Positions 44,221 through 53,985 are shown, counted from the first letter of the stretch. The stretch: 60,203 nucleotides of DNA from an uncultured Clostridia bacterium (GCA_944348085.1 CALVMU010000005.1:1-60203), one strand, 5' to 3'. Numbers and translations are program-made. The notes: generated by a model not told the origin, from the sequence alone.

Positions 44221-45186
44221 TTATGCCACAAGTATAAATATGCTGAATGCAAGAAAAATATAAGGCATCACAAACATATAAGAGTCGCATCTGTCAAGCA
44301 TGCCACCATGCCCTGGCAAGAAACGGCCACTGTCTTTGACAGAAGCTTGTCTTTTGAAAAGGCTTTCAAGAATGTCACCAGCCTGAGCGAGTGCCGAGCC
44401 TATGAAAGAAATTATGATAACATGCCAAAATTCAAAATTGTTGACAGCGAAGATTGTTCTGAGCTCTGGAATTGAGAAGAAAATAAAGTAAAGTGCAGTT
44501 GAAAACAGCACGCATGCAAGCAGTCCACCGACTGCGCCAGAAATTGTTTTGTTTGGACTGATTTTTGGACAAAGCTTCTTTCCACCAAAAATTCCGCCAA
44601 CAAGATAAGCAAAAGTGTCGGTAAAGATTGGAATAAGAAAAGCAAACAAAAGTGCTACAAGTGAGAAATATCCACCAAACTCGCCTACATTTGCAAAGGA
44701 TGTTGTCAGCTCGTCAAAGTGGTTGATATAGCTCATCAACATAAGCAAAAATGAAGGATAAACATAAGTAAAAGCTGTGTTCATTGCTTTTTGGAAAGCG
44801 TATTTAGTGTTTGAAATTTGAAGGCGTTTATATCTGATTTCCTTTGTGGTTTTGCCCTTTGTGATAAGTGGCCAAACAAATGCGATTGCAAAGAAAATCA
44901 CAATCAAAGCCACTTCAATAACAATGCCGTAAATCACGCCAAGGCTTGAGTCAAATGCTGTGTTTAAAAGGATGGACAACATCAAAAAAGCTGGAAAAAT
45001 GGTTGCCAAAATTTGATTGTTTGGCTTGTCCATTTTGGTGAGCAGTTTGCTCATTTCATAAGCGCTCATCATTGTGATAAAAAGAATGAGTGCGTCAAAG
45101 AAATATGGGCTTACTGTTTGTTTTAAAACAAAAGCAATAGCCAACACTGCCACAATTAAAATTGATGTCATAAGTCTTGTTTTCAT
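44221..45186 (-). CDS. cdsA: Phosphatidate cytidylyltransferase CdsA
   Basis: Makes CDP-diacylglycerol, the precursor of membrane phospholipids. 321 residues with about eight transmembrane helices; the signature is GSALAQAGDILESLFKRQASVKDSGRFLPGHGGMLDRCDS near the C-terminus. The ATG overlaps the uppS stop (ATGA). Confidence 0.95.
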   Translation of the reverse strand: MKTRLMTSILIVAVLAIAFVLKQTVSPYFFDALILFITMMSAYEMSKLLTKMDKPNNQILATIFPAFLMLSILLNTAFDSSLGVIYGIVIEVALIVIFFAIAFVWPLITKGKTTKEIRYKRLQISNTKYAFQKAMNTAFTYVYPSFLLMLMSYINHFDELTTSFANVGEFGGYFSLVALLFAFLIPIFTDTFAYLVGGIFGGKKLCPKISPNKTISGAVGGLLACVLFSTALYFIFFSIPELRTIFAVNNFEFWHVIIISFIGSALAQAGDILESLFKRQASVKDSGRFLPGHGGMLDRCDSYMFVMPYIFLAFSIFILVA

Positions 45187-45878
45187 TGTGTTATTCCTCC
45201 AAATCTGCGTTCTCTTTTGTTGTAGATTTTTATTGCTTTTAAAAGTTGTTTGCCGTCAAAGTCTGGCCAATAAAGTTTTGGAAAATAAAGCTCGCTGTAA
45301 GCCATTTGAAGCATCATAAAATTTGACAGCCTCTCTTCTCCACTTGTTCTGATCACAATGTCTGGCTCTGGCAAAAAGTTTGTGTCGAGATTTTTTTCAA
45401 TATCTTTATATTTTATTTCCACTTTGCCTGAATTTATAATCTTATTCACCGCTCTGACAATCTCATCGCGTCCGCCATAATTTAAAGCAAGCGTTAAAAC
45501 AAGTTTATCATTTTTTGAGGTGCGTTTCTCGCTTTTTGCAAGCTCATCTTTAAGGTCGTCTGGAAAAGGTGAAATTTCACCGATATGTTTGACGCAGATA
45601 TTTTTCTTTTCAAAATAGTCAGGGTTTTCTTTTAAATAGTCACGGATTAAACCAAAAATTCCATTGATTTCATCTTTGCTTCGCTTCCAATTCTCAGTCG
45701 AAAATGCAAAAAAAGTCAAATATTTGACGCCTAAACCCAAAGCTCCTTCAATGGTCTTTTCAATTGCCTTTATTCCAGCTCTATGCCCTGCATTCCGAGG
45801 CAGACCTCTTCTTTTTGCCCACCTTCCGTTGCCGTCCATTATGATTGCGATATGTTTTGGTATAATTAAATTTGACAT
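45183..45878 (-). CDS. uppS: Undecaprenyl diphosphate synthase (cis-prenyltransferase)
   Basis: Extends farnesyl diphosphate to the C55 lipid carrier for peptidoglycan. 231 residues: HIAIIMDGNGRWAKRRGLPRNAGHRAG (catalytic Asp), FAFSTENWKRS, LALNYGGRDEIVRAV, PDIVIRTSGEERLSNFMMLQMAYSEL. AAAGGA precedes the ATG. Confidence 0.97.
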   Translation of the reverse strand: MSNLIIPKHIAIIMDGNGRWAKRRGLPRNAGHRAGIKAIEKTIEGALGLGVKYLTFFAFSTENWKRSKDEINGIFGLIRDYLKENPDYFEKKNICVKHIGEISPFPDDLKDELAKSEKRTSKNDKLVLTLALNYGGRDEIVRAVNKIINSGKVEIKYKDIEKNLDTNFLPEPDIVIRTSGEERLSNFMMLQMAYSELYFPKLYWPDFDGKQLLKAIKIYNKRERRFGGITQ

Positions 45879-45901
45879 CAGCGTTCCTTTAAAGAAAAAT
45901 T

Positions 45902-46468
45902 TTAGACTTCCATGATCTCTTTTTCTTTTGCTTTAAAGTTCTCATCAATCTTATCGCAAGCATTGTCAATGATTTTTTGAACCTCTTTTTCAGCTGCTGA
46001 CTGCTCGTCTTCGCTGATTTCGCCGTTTTTTTCAAGGTCTTCAATCATTTCCATTGCGTCTCGTCTTGCTCCGCGAACACCAATTTTCGCCTCTTCAGCG
46101 ATTTTTTTGATGTCTTTAACAAGGTCTCTTCTGCGCTCTTCAGTCAGAACTGGAAAAACAAGCCTGATAACTTTGCCGTCATCGTTTGGAGTGACTCCAA
46201 GGTCAGCCATTGATATTGCTTTGACAACATTTTTGACTTGGCTTTGGTCCCAAACTGAAACGCACAGCATTCGCGCTTCAGGAACTGTTATGCTTGCCAT
46301 ATTTTTAAGAGGCGTTGGCACTCCATAATAATCAATAAAAACCTTATCGAGAATATGAGGATTTGCCCTGCCTGCTCTAACCACCATATATTCATTAAGT
46401 TGATGGTTGATTGATTTTGAAATTTCATCTTTGCAAGAGGCTAAGATTTCATCTATCATTTCATTCAT
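45902..46468 (-). CDS. frr: Ribosome recycling factor
   Basis: Splits post-termination ribosomes with EF-G. 188 residues with RAGRANPHILDKVFIDYYGVPTPLKNMASI and LVFPVLTEERRRDLVKDIKKIAEEAKIGVRGARRDAMEMI. A promoter-like TTGCAA-17-TAAACT lies upstream. It is separated from tsf-rpsB by the large orphan gene at 46605; the usual pyrH between tsf and frr is missing here. Confidence 0.96.
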   Translation of the reverse strand: MNEMIDEILASCKDEISKSINHQLNEYMVVRAGRANPHILDKVFIDYYGVPTPLKNMASITVPEARMLCVSVWDQSQVKNVVKAISMADLGVTPNDDGKVIRLVFPVLTEERRRDLVKDIKKIAEEAKIGVRGARRDAMEMIEDLEKNGEISEDEQSAAEKEVQKIIDNACDKIDENFKAKEKEIMEV

Positions 46469-46566
46469 TTATATATGCTCCTTAGCTATAAGTTTACACA
46501 AAAACCTTTGATTTTGCAAATGTTTTTAAGTCAATATATTAATAATTTTATAAAAAAGCTCGAAAA

Positions 46567-46593
46567 AGAAAAAGACATATTAAATAATATGTC
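46567..46593 (-). terminator. Terminator after the 46605-49388 gene
   Basis: GACATATT and AATATGTC around ATTT, followed by TTTTTCTTTTT on the minus strand. Confidence 0.75.
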
Positions 46594-46604
46594 ATTTTCT
46601 TAAA

Positions 46605-49388
46605 TCATTTAAGTTTTGGATCAACAAATTCAACTTTGACAATGTGAATAGTTCTTGGGTCGATTGTTGCAAACTCCCCTTTTGGCTTAATGTAATAATT
46701 TGTGTGATCTGGTTTAATCAACGCCATTGCAGGTTTATTGTCTTCATCAGTCATTCCAAGGTCGACATACATTTCTAAGTTTGGTCCATAATAAAGTTTT
46801 ACAGAATCTTTTTTATTTGCAAGAATATCTTCAATTTCCTGAATATACTTTTCAGTTTTTGCTAAATTAGCCTCATATTGTCTTGCATCAAGAATATTAA
46901 TCTTTGAATTTTTATCTTGCAATCTTGAATAAACAAGAACATCTTTATAATCTTTTTGTTGTGAAAGATCCTTCAAAGTGTTATTTAAAGCTTCTAAAAG
47001 CTTTGTGAAAAAGATGGAAGTTGCAGCGGCAACATTTACACTATCAAAGTTATTGGTTCTCAAATATTCGATGTCTTTTATAATGTCTGGTGCATTTAAA
47101 TTTTCATCATATTCTTGTTCTTTATTTAAATAAGGCATGAGCATATCTTCTGGATCATTGAATGCAATTTTCAAAACTTCATCTGTAAAAAATTCTTTTA
47201 ACGCATTCATCTTTGCAATTATAAACAAAATTAAAAATTGTTGAAGATGATATTCGTGATTTATTTCGGTTATGTTTGATCTCTTTACAAATTCTTCCCA
47301 ACCTTCTTTATTTTTCTCCACAAAAAGCGATTCAATGGATTTATATTGTTTTTGATTTCGTTTATATGCAGATATAATTGTGTCAATTGAGCTGTTTAAT
47401 ATAGACGCTGTCTCATTACGCATTGAAATAGATGCCCATTGTCTTAATTCAAAACCGTTTACTTCAACAATATCTATAGTATGATACATTACGCATGCAT
47501 TGTTTCCTTCAATTCTTCCAAAAGCCTTTTTAACTTCTTGGAGTTTTTTCATATCAAAGCACAACTCATCTGATCCAATGCTTTTTAAAAAATTTCGTTT
47601 TTCTTTCTTTATTTCAGAGATAAAAAAGTTAAAGAAATTTGCAATATTTGTATAAACGGCATCAAAAGTTTTCCCGCTTATCGAACGATATTGTGGCACA
47701 CCATGCGCAAAGTCGTCTGGTGTCACTTTTGAATAGAATGCTTTAGGTCCTTCACGCTTTATTTCCTCTATTCCAGCAATTATGTCATCGATAGTTGGCG
47801 TTTTTTCTTCTTTGCTTTCATCCATATTGTCTTGAGTGGTGTTATCGCCTTCTTTATTGTCAGTTGTGTCATCTGTGTCTGTTTCAGAATTTGACTTATC
47901 GTTTGATGGCTCGTTGTCTTGAGGATTTTTTGAAAGCCTGTTCATTTCTCTTAATTTTTTATAATATTCTCTTTTGGCTTTTTTATCAGTTTGAATGTCT
48001 CCAGCAAAAGAGTTCACTGAAGCGACAAATTTTTCATAAAGCTCTGAATTTATTGTTTTGTAACTATCAATTGTTTTAACAAGTTCAGAGGAAGAGATTA
48101 GTGGGAAATTTTTATCTACAACATTCTCTTCTTTTTTATGATAATCTCTGTTTTTTCCAGAAGCGTTGTTTGTTTCATCATCATTTTCATTCAGCGCTTT
48201 TTGTAGGCTTAAAACATTTAAAAATTTTGAAGGATTTGCAACAAAAGTGGTTTTTAAATGGTTGTTCTTATTTTTGTTATCAGCGTTTGCAATATATGCA
48301 AGAACAAAACCAAGCTTTGTCAAGTCTGTTGACAAAATTGCTTTATCAAGCAAGCAATTCATTGCGTTTTGCGCGCCCACAAATTTTTCAAGAAGCTCTG
48401 CTTTTAAAAGCAATGTTTCACTTTTTGAATTTGTGATTGCTTCCAAATTATCTAAATTATAAAAACTTTTTTCAAGTTTGCGATTGTTTGGCGATTTTAA
48501 AAATTTGCCTAAAACCAAATTTTTGTCCATTTTTTTGCTTAAGTTGAAATAAATTTTTTGGCAAATATCCAAATTTTCGTTGAATTTTTCAGAGCTGATC
48601 ATTAATATTGAAGGATTTTTTGAAATTTTATCAAGAAGCTCTGCCTTTGCGATTTTGTTTTCATCACAAACAATTTCAAGCAAGGCAATTGTGTTTGCCA
48701 TTTTGTCGACAGAAACAGCCAAAAGAGACGGCGTCTCTTTTAACAATGACTTTACATCAAAATGATAACAATCTTGCTCTTTGTCATAAGAAAGTTTTTT
48801 GAGAAGGTCAATGATTTCTTTCAAATTGTCAGCGCTAACGCGACATGCAATTGAAGCGCATTGTTGCATGATTTGTTTATACTCTTCTTGAGAAAAAAGA
48901 GCGCTCTCTTCGTTTTTGTTTAAGTTATATTTCTCTTTAGTTAAAGCCTCCAAAGTGTTTTGGAAATTGTCAACAGTTGCCATTCTTATGTTTGTTTTAA
49001 GTGCAATGCGATATGGAGAAAGATTGAGTTGTTTTGCAAGCGCCAAAACCTCTTTTATTTGCGATGAAACATTCTTGGAATCTTCCTCATAAAGTTCAAT
49101 TGTTTCAAGCAAAATTCTTTTAAGCGATTTGACCCTATCCTTATTTGCCGAAAAAATTTCTCCATCAAGATAGTTTTCTTTCAAAAGTTCAATAAGCTGA
49201 TCAGCAAGCTTTATCTTTCCATTTTGGCAAATTCTGTCAATCACATTTGCAACATCTTTTTCTGAAAAACTAAAATATGTCAAAATTGTAGAAAAAGAAG
49301 CGATTTTATCTTCAAATTCCTTGTTAGAATCAATCAAATTCTTTGTTTTTTCATGTAAATTTGCTTTAATTATACCACTCAATGCCAT
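46605..49388 (-). CDS. Very large uncharacterised helical protein with mTERF-like repeats
   Basis: 927 residues, not recognised. I start at ATG 49388 (GTGAGGT five bases upstream), not the GTG that forms part of that site. The N-terminal 300 residues are all-helical with repeats of the type LSPYRIALKT..., TPSLLAVSVDKMANTIALLE and NPSILMISSEKFNENLDICQ, which match the Pro-Ser-Ile/Leu-Leu pattern of mTERF modules. Residues about 490-545 are a strongly acidic, Asn/Asp/Ser/Thr-rich linker. The C-terminal half is mixed helical, ending in a beta-rich part with LYYGPNLEMYVDLGMTDEDNKPAMALI. No signal or membrane segment. It sits alone between frr and tsf with its own promoter and terminator; probably lineage-specific. 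Confidence 0.65.
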   Translation of the reverse strand: MALSGIIKANLHEKTKNLIDSNKEFEDKIASFSTILTYFSFSEKDVANVIDRICQNGKIKLADQLIELLKENYLDGEIFSANKDRVKSLKRILLETIELYEEDSKNVSSQIKEVLALAKQLNLSPYRIALKTNIRMATVDNFQNTLEALTKEKYNLNKNEESALFSQEEYKQIMQQCASIACRVSADNLKEIIDLLKKLSYDKEQDCYHFDVKSLLKETPSLLAVSVDKMANTIALLEIVCDENKIAKAELLDKISKNPSILMISSEKFNENLDICQKIYFNLSKKMDKNLVLGKFLKSPNNRKLEKSFYNLDNLEAITNSKSETLLLKAELLEKFVGAQNAMNCLLDKAILSTDLTKLGFVLAYIANADNKNKNNHLKTTFVANPSKFLNVLSLQKALNENDDETNNASGKNRDYHKKEENVVDKNFPLISSSELVKTIDSYKTINSELYEKFVASVNSFAGDIQTDKKAKREYYKKLREMNRLSKNPQDNEPSNDKSNSETDTDDTTDNKEGDNTTQDNMDESKEEKTPTIDDIIAGIEEIKREGPKAFYSKVTPDDFAHGVPQYRSISGKTFDAVYTNIANFFNFFISEIKKEKRNFLKSIGSDELCFDMKKLQEVKKAFGRIEGNNACVMYHTIDIVEVNGFELRQWASISMRNETASILNSSIDTIISAYKRNQKQYKSIESLFVEKNKEGWEEFVKRSNITEINHEYHLQQFLILFIIAKMNALKEFFTDEVLKIAFNDPEDMLMPYLNKEQEYDENLNAPDIIKDIEYLRTNNFDSVNVAAATSIFFTKLLEALNNTLKDLSQQKDYKDVLVYSRLQDKNSKINILDARQYEANLAKTEKYIQEIEDILANKKDSVKLYYGPNLEMYVDLGMTDEDNKPAMALIKPDHTNYYIKPKGEFATIDPRTIHIVKVEFVDPKLK

Positions 49389-49406
49389 AAAATACCTCAC
49401 CGCTTT

Positions 49407-49435
49407 AGTCTATCACAAAAAGCATTTATTGTCAA
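49407..49435 (-). promoter_or_regulatory. Promoter of the large orphan gene
   Basis: TTGACA (49435-49430), 17-bp spacer, TAGACT (49412-49407) on the minus strand, 19 bases before the ATG. Confidence 0.6.
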
Positions 49436-49486
49436 TATACTTTGGCTAAAAAAGCCGTGTGAAATTGCTGTTTTTAAAAACAAAAA

Positions 49487-49551
49487 AATCTCATATTTTA
49501 AACAAACGAATCTTACATTTTAAACAAAAAATCTCATTTTTAAAACAAAAA
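49487..49551. repeat. Three imperfect 22-bp direct repeats
   Basis: Units at 49487, 49509 and about 49530 follow AATCTCATWTTTTAAACAAA with few changes, and a half unit (TTTTTAAAAACAAAAA) precedes them. They lie between the tsf terminator and the promoter of the orphan gene. Spacing is too tight and units too similar to AT background to call a CRISPR. Confidence 0.6.
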
Positions 49552-49572
49552 AGCAGACAAAAATTTGTCCAC
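49546..49572 (-). terminator. Terminator after tsf
   Basis: GTGGACAAA and TTTGTCTGC pair (two G-T) on the minus strand, followed by six T. Confidence 0.6.
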
Positions 49573-49583
49573 TTGATTTTGTT

Positions 49584-50237
49584 TTAGTTTCCTTTCATTT
49601 GTTTTGCAACTTCTTCTGCAAGGTTGTCATTTCTCTTTTCAAGACCTTCACCAAGTTCGTAGCGAGTAAATCTTCTGATAGAGATTTTTTCGCCAATTTG
49701 AAGTGTCTTTTCATTGATGTATTGGCTGATAGTCATGCTTGGATCTTTAACAAATGTTTGTTCCATAAGGCAAACATCTTGATAGAACTTTTTAACTCTT
49801 CCTTCAACCATTTTGTCAATGATTTGAGCAGGTTTTCCTTCGTTGAGAGCTTGATTTCTCAAAATTTCTTTCTCTTTTTCAAGTTCTTCAGCAGGAACCT
49901 CTTCAATTCTTACATATTTTGGTGCAGAAGCTGCGATTTGAAGAGCAACATCGTGGCAGATTTCTTGGAAAGCGTCTGTTTTTGCAACGAAATCTGTTTC
50001 GCAATTGATTTCAACAAGAACACCAATTTTTCCACCCATGTGAATGTATGAAGCTACAGCCCCTTCAGATGCAATTCTTGATTGTTTTTTTGCTGCAGCA
50101 GCAATGCCCTTTTCTCTAAGCCAAACGATAGCCTTTTCAAAGTCGCCATTGCAAGCTGTCAAAGCTTGTTTGCAGTCCATCATTCCTGCATTTGTTCTTG
50201 CTCTAAGTGATGCAACGTCTTTTGCTGTAAATTCCAT
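49584..50237 (-). CDS. tsf: Elongation factor Ts
   Basis: Nucleotide exchange factor for EF-Tu. 217 residues, of the short form common in Firmicutes and cyanobacteria: [102 protein letters not shown]. Two bases after rpsB. Confidence 0.97.
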   Translation of the reverse strand: MEFTAKDVASLRARTNAGMMDCKQALTACNGDFEKAIVWLREKGIAAAAKKQSRIASEGAVASYIHMGGKIGVLVEINCETDFVAKTDAFQEICHDVALQIAASAPKYVRIEEVPAEELEKEKEILRNQALNEGKPAQIIDKMVEGRVKKFYQDVCLMEQTFVKDPSMTISQYINEKTLQIGEKISIRRFTRYELGEGLEKRNDNLAEEVAKQMKGN

Positions 50238-50239
50238 AA

Positions 50240-51151
50240 TTACTCTCCTTTCTTTTCTTCTTTTTTCTCTTCAGTTTTTTCTTCTGCTTTGCCGTCTTTC
50301 TTTTCTTCAGCTTTTTCTACCTTTTTCTTTGCTGGCTTTTTCTTTGCAGGTTTCTTTGATTTGTTTTCTTCGCCTGCTTCAGCAATTTCAAGGTTTGGCT
50401 TTGTTTCTGCAAGAACTTTTTCGATGTCGATTTGTTCCTCTTCAGCAGTTTCTTCTTTCTTCATAGAAACGCCTTCTCTTGCCTCGATAACAGCATCAGC
50501 GATAGCGCTTGCAATAAGTTTAACTGATCTGATTGCATCGTCATTTCCTGGAATAACAATGCTGATTCCGTCTGGGTTGCCGTTTGTGTCAACAAGTCCA
50601 ACCATTGGAATTTCAAGATTTTTACATTCGCTTACGCAAATGTGTTCAACGCAAGGGTCAACAAGGAAAACAACGCCTGGAAGTTCTCTCATTTCTTTGA
50701 TTCCGCCAAGGTTTTTCTCAAGCTTGTCTCTTTCAGCTTTCAAAAGAGTTACCTCTTTTTTAGGAAGAAGGTCAAATTCGCCAACCTTTTCCATTTGATT
50801 GAGCTTGTTAAGGCGCTCAATTCTTGACTTGATTGTTTTGAAGTTTGTAAGGCATCCGCCAAGCCAACGAGTGTTGATGTAGAACATTCCGCATCTTTCT
50901 GCCTCTTCCTTTATAGCTTCTTGAGCTTGTTTTTTTGTTCCCACAAAGAGAACGCTTTTTCCTGAAGCAACGATGTCACGAACAAAAAGATATGCCTTAT
51001 CAATTTGAGCTGATGTGTCTTCCAAGTTGATGATATGGATATCGTTTCTTGCTGTGAAGATGTATTTCTTCATCTTAGGGTTCCACTTTCTAGTTTGGTG
51101 ACCAAAGTGAACGCCTGCTTCAAGAAGTTGTTTCATTGAAATAACTGACAT
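50240..51151 (-). CDS. rpsB: Ribosomal protein uS2
   Basis: Small-subunit protein. 303 residues from ATG 51151 (GGAGG upstream); the longer frame to 51322 is leader. Core: [75 protein letters not shown]. Beyond about residue 235 it has an extra tail of some 65 residues made of Lys/Glu/Ala repeats, similar in style to the tail of YajC here; such tails are not needed for the fold. Confidence 0.96.
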   Translation of the reverse strand: MSVISMKQLLEAGVHFGHQTRKWNPKMKKYIFTARNDIHIINLEDTSAQIDKAYLFVRDIVASGKSVLFVGTKKQAQEAIKEEAERCGMFYINTRWLGGCLTNFKTIKSRIERLNKLNQMEKVGEFDLLPKKEVTLLKAERDKLEKNLGGIKEMRELPGVVFLVDPCVEHICVSECKNLEIPMVGLVDTNGNPDGISIVIPGNDDAIRSVKLIASAIADAVIEAREGVSMKKEETAEEEQIDIEKVLAETKPNLEIAEAGEENKSKKPAKKKPAKKKVEKAEEKKDGKAEEKTEEKKEEKKGE

Positions 51152-51333
51152 GATTTTTTCCTCCTTTTGTTTTTGTCCTTCCCCAAAGTTTTCAATCTCC
51201 ACTTGCAACCACAGAGCCTTTGATGGCAAGACCCTTTCATTGCAGAAAAATTTTGTTTTGGCTTTCTGCAACTTCTTTGGCAACGGCAAGTAAATCTGCT
51301 TTGAGTGCAAATTTGTCTTCAATGACGGAAGTG
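51152..51333 (-). promoter_or_regulatory. rpsB leader RNA
   Basis: About 175 nt of untranslated leader between the promoter and rpsB. A TTGCAGAAA/TTTCTGCAA stem-loop lies in its middle and two further short pairings flank it (TTGCCATC...GTGG). Autoregulatory S2 leaders are known from several phyla; a covariance-model search would settle whether this is the Firmicutes type. Confidence 0.45.
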
Positions 51334-51362
51334 ATTATATCAAACCGCAAAAAAATTGTCAA
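51334..51362 (-). promoter_or_regulatory. rpsB-tsf promoter
   Basis: Near-consensus TTGACA (51362-51357), 17-bp spacer, TATAAT (51339-51334) on the minus strand. Confidence 0.8.
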
Positions 51363-51445
51363 GCGTTTATAAAGATATATTTTAAATAAATAATTAATTA
51401 ATTTTTTAATGCTATTTTTTCAGCGTAAAATAAAGCTAGAAAAAT

Positions 51446-51470
51446 AAAAAAAGAGGAAATATTCCCCTTT
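51446..51470 (-). terminator. Terminator after secF
   Basis: GGGGAA and TTCCTC pair around TAT on the minus strand, with A and T tracts on either side (TTTTTTT). Confidence 0.6.
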
Positions 51471-51474
51471 TTAT

Positions 51475-52542
51475 TTAAATAAGTTTTCTGTTTTTCTTGA
51501 CTGGTTTGTAAACCATGCCATAAAAACCGTTTAAAATAAATTGTGCGCTGAAATAGTTTACCAAAACCGCAAGCAAAAGTGAAAGTCCTGTAAAGAGCAT
51601 CGTTGATGAGCTTGAGAAAGCCATGATAAGAATTGCAAGAATGAAGAGAATAAGATATAGATAGAAATTGAATTTTATGTTTGACTTTGTGACTTCATTT
51701 GCAACTACTGAAACCTTATTTTTATCAACCGCACCGCCTGCCGTCATCTCCTTCGACTTGCTGTAGAACACGATAAGGTTTATCACGCTCATAAAGAAAG
51801 TGAAGGCAAAAACGCCGATTGTTGCAAGGTTTATTGGCACTCTTGTGATAGCAAGCAAAGCAAGCAAAAGCACCATATCATGCATAATTGTAAAGAAGCC
51901 TGTCACAAAAGCCGCCCGCTCATATCTGCAAACAAGATAGATGATTGCAAACAAAATGCTGACAATAAGTGCGATAATTGCGCTGTAAACGATTGTCATG
52001 TTGTTATTGTAAGACGATAAAATTTTTGCGTCAGTCACCCCTTCAACGACAACTGCTTCTCCACTGGAATAGCCAAAAGCCTGCATGAGTGCAGTTTTGA
52101 TTTGTTGATTTTGAAGTTGTTGTTCTTCTTCTGAAAGTGAGCGATCGTTATAGAAACTTATCTCGAGTGCTTTTGCGCCTAAAATGTTTTGGTCAGTAAT
52201 GTTGATGGTTGTTTTTTCAATTGAATAAGCGCTTGTGCCATTTGAAGCGAGCGCGTCAGAAATAACTTTGACAGCTCCGTCATAGCCCTCTGCCGTGTCG
52301 ATGTCAAAGCTTGAAATGTTGTCGCCTGTTGTGTAGCCTTCTGCATTTGTATAAACAGTTATTGTGCTAAGGCTTGCTAGGTCTGAGCCAAGGTTGAAAC
52401 CTAAGAAACCGCACATAAATGCACCAATGATTATGAGTGCAAGTGAGACGATTGCAAAAAATTTAAAGTTTTTGAAAAAGTTGAAATTGCTTTTTTCAAT
52501 TGCTCTGTCAAACTTTTGATTGATTGAAATTTTCTTAGCCAT
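51475..52542 (-). CDS. secF: Protein translocase subunit SecF
   Basis: RND-type subunit using the proton gradient to pull exported proteins. 355 residues with six transmembrane helices: one N-terminal (about 26-46, ending FNLGSDLASL), a periplasmic P4-like domain, and five C-terminal helices with GFFTIMHDMVLLLALLAITRVPINLATIGVFAFTFFMSVINLIVFY. Starts 8 bases inside secD. The typical D(x4)GG segment is degenerate (FNLGSDLASLSTITVYT), as often in Clostridia. Confidence 0.92.
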   Translation of the reverse strand: MAKKISINQKFDRAIEKSNFNFFKNFKFFAIVSLALIIIGAFMCGFLGFNLGSDLASLSTITVYTNAEGYTTGDNISSFDIDTAEGYDGAVKVISDALASNGTSAYSIEKTTINITDQNILGAKALEISFYNDRSLSEEEQQLQNQQIKTALMQAFGYSSGEAVVVEGVTDAKILSSYNNNMTIVYSAIIALIVSILFAIIYLVCRYERAAFVTGFFTIMHDMVLLLALLAITRVPINLATIGVFAFTFFMSVINLIVFYSKSKEMTAGGAVDKNKVSVVANEVTKSNIKFNFYLYLILFILAILIMAFSSSSTMLFTGLSLLLAVLVNYFSAQFILNGFYGMVYKPVKKNRKLI

Positions 52543-53938
52543 TGTTATCTCCTCCTTTTAAGGAGTCAGCTTTGTCCTCAGGAATAATCTCCACCTCTTC
52601 CTTGATTTCTTTGACATTAGCCTCGCGATAGAGCCTCATTTTTTGAGGTTTTGTGCTGTTAAGTGGAAGATAAGTATTTACGAAAAATCTGAAAAGCACA
52701 TAGAGGCAGAACATTGAAACAATGCTTGCAATAAACATCACACCTCCAAAATATGAGAGAGCAAATTGTCCTATCAAAAGCATTACAACAGAAGTTACAA
52801 GCACGATGATATGCAGGTCAAAGATGCGCCAGAAAGAGCGACGGAAACCATTTTTGCATGAAACATGAATGCGGTTGCCAAGAGCATATTCCTTGCCAAT
52901 TCTTTCCATGATTAAAACGGCAGAAAGAGCAAACAAAAGCACAGACATAAACATTGCTACAGCTCCGCCCATGTCAAGCATCACAAATGGAATTGCTTGC
53001 ATGAAGAAAAGTTGAAGAGTCACAAAGAAAACCATTGCAAAAGATGCAAGAAGACCAAGGTCGCCATAACGAACAGCAAAGAAAATCATGATTGCAACGA
53101 TAAACACAAGAAAAGCAATCAAAGTAAGCATCCAAGCGTTGTCGCCAAGTCTTGGTGAAATTGCTGTAAGCGAGTTTTGGGTTAAGTTTACGCCAAAAGT
53201 TCCAACAAAAATGTTGCTGGCTGTTTGATATGCAGTTGAATAAGCTGAATTTGTGTTTGAAGCAGATGAAGACTGAATAAACATGCCATCTCTTAAGTCG
53301 CTTACCGAAATTGTTCCCCAAGCAGTTGAACCAATCTCGCCAACATAGATATAGACAGTGTCAGTGCCGATATTGTTTGCTTGAGTGATCAAATTTTGAA
53401 GGCTTATTTTGCCAAGACCAGTAAGAGAAATGTTGATGCCATAGACACCTGCACTTTGGTCATAGCCAACTTGTGCAAATGAGATGTCAGAACTGCCCAA
53501 ATAACTTTCAGGGTTTGTGTTTCCGCCCTCTTCTTCTGAATATTCTTCAACTGTGAAATAAATTTGTTGAGGGCTTTCAAGAAGGCCTAAAATGGTTGAA
53601 GAATACTCATCGTCAAGCACTTCAATTTTGATTTGGTCATCGCCCTGTTTTGCAATCGTGTATTCAGAAAAGCCGTGATATGAGAGAAATCTATCAAGCT
53701 TTGGCAGAGTTTGGTCTATTGTTTCAGAAACTGTCAAGTCGCTTGATGAAGACTTTTCGCTGTTATAGACAACAGAATATCCACTTGAGAAATCAAGCCC
53801 AAGTGGAATTGAACCAATAAAACCGTTATAGTTTGTTGTTGTGCCAGGAATAGTAAAAGAACATACAGTCAAAAGCACCAAAACAAGTGCAATGATTGAC
53901 AAGATGACAAATCGAGTTATAGATCGTTTTTTAACCAT
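52535..53938 (-). CDS. secD: Protein translocase subunit SecD
   Basis: 467 residues: N-terminal helix (about 9-29), IPLGLDFSSGYSVVY with the RND start motif, the periplasmic P1 domain carrying TLPKLDRFLSYHGFSEYTIAKQGDDQIKIEV, then five helices with FMSVLLFALSAVLIMERIGKEYALGNRIHVSCKNGFRRSFWRIFDLHI. AAGGGG precedes the ATG. The promoter at 54015-53986 gives a short leader. Confidence 0.93.
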   Translation of the reverse strand: MVKKRSITRFVILSIIALVLVLLTVCSFTIPGTTTNYNGFIGSIPLGLDFSSGYSVVYNSEKSSSSDLTVSETIDQTLPKLDRFLSYHGFSEYTIAKQGDDQIKIEVLDDEYSSTILGLLESPQQIYFTVEEYSEEEGGNTNPESYLGSSDISFAQVGYDQSAGVYGINISLTGLGKISLQNLITQANNIGTDTVYIYVGEIGSTAWGTISVSDLRDGMFIQSSSASNTNSAYSTAYQTASNIFVGTFGVNLTQNSLTAISPRLGDNAWMLTLIAFLVFIVAIMIFFAVRYGDLGLLASFAMVFFVTLQLFFMQAIPFVMLDMGGAVAMFMSVLLFALSAVLIMERIGKEYALGNRIHVSCKNGFRRSFWRIFDLHIIVLVTSVVMLLIGQFALSYFGGVMFIASIVSMFCLYVLFRFFVNTYLPLNSTKPQKMRLYREANVKEIKEEVEIIPEDKADSLKGGDNNG

Positions 53939-53985
53939 GTAAGTCCCCTTTTTAAATTGAAAGCAAATTGTGCATTTACTTTTTA

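Noticed and set aside
49487-49551. CRISPR or origin iterons
   Set aside because: Three imperfect AT-rich units without spacers, no replication initiator gene nearby.
51152-51322. Longer uS2 N-terminus in the extended open frame
   Set aside because: The extra residues are unlike any S2, the true start has a strong ribosome-binding site, and the promoter lies at 51334-51362.
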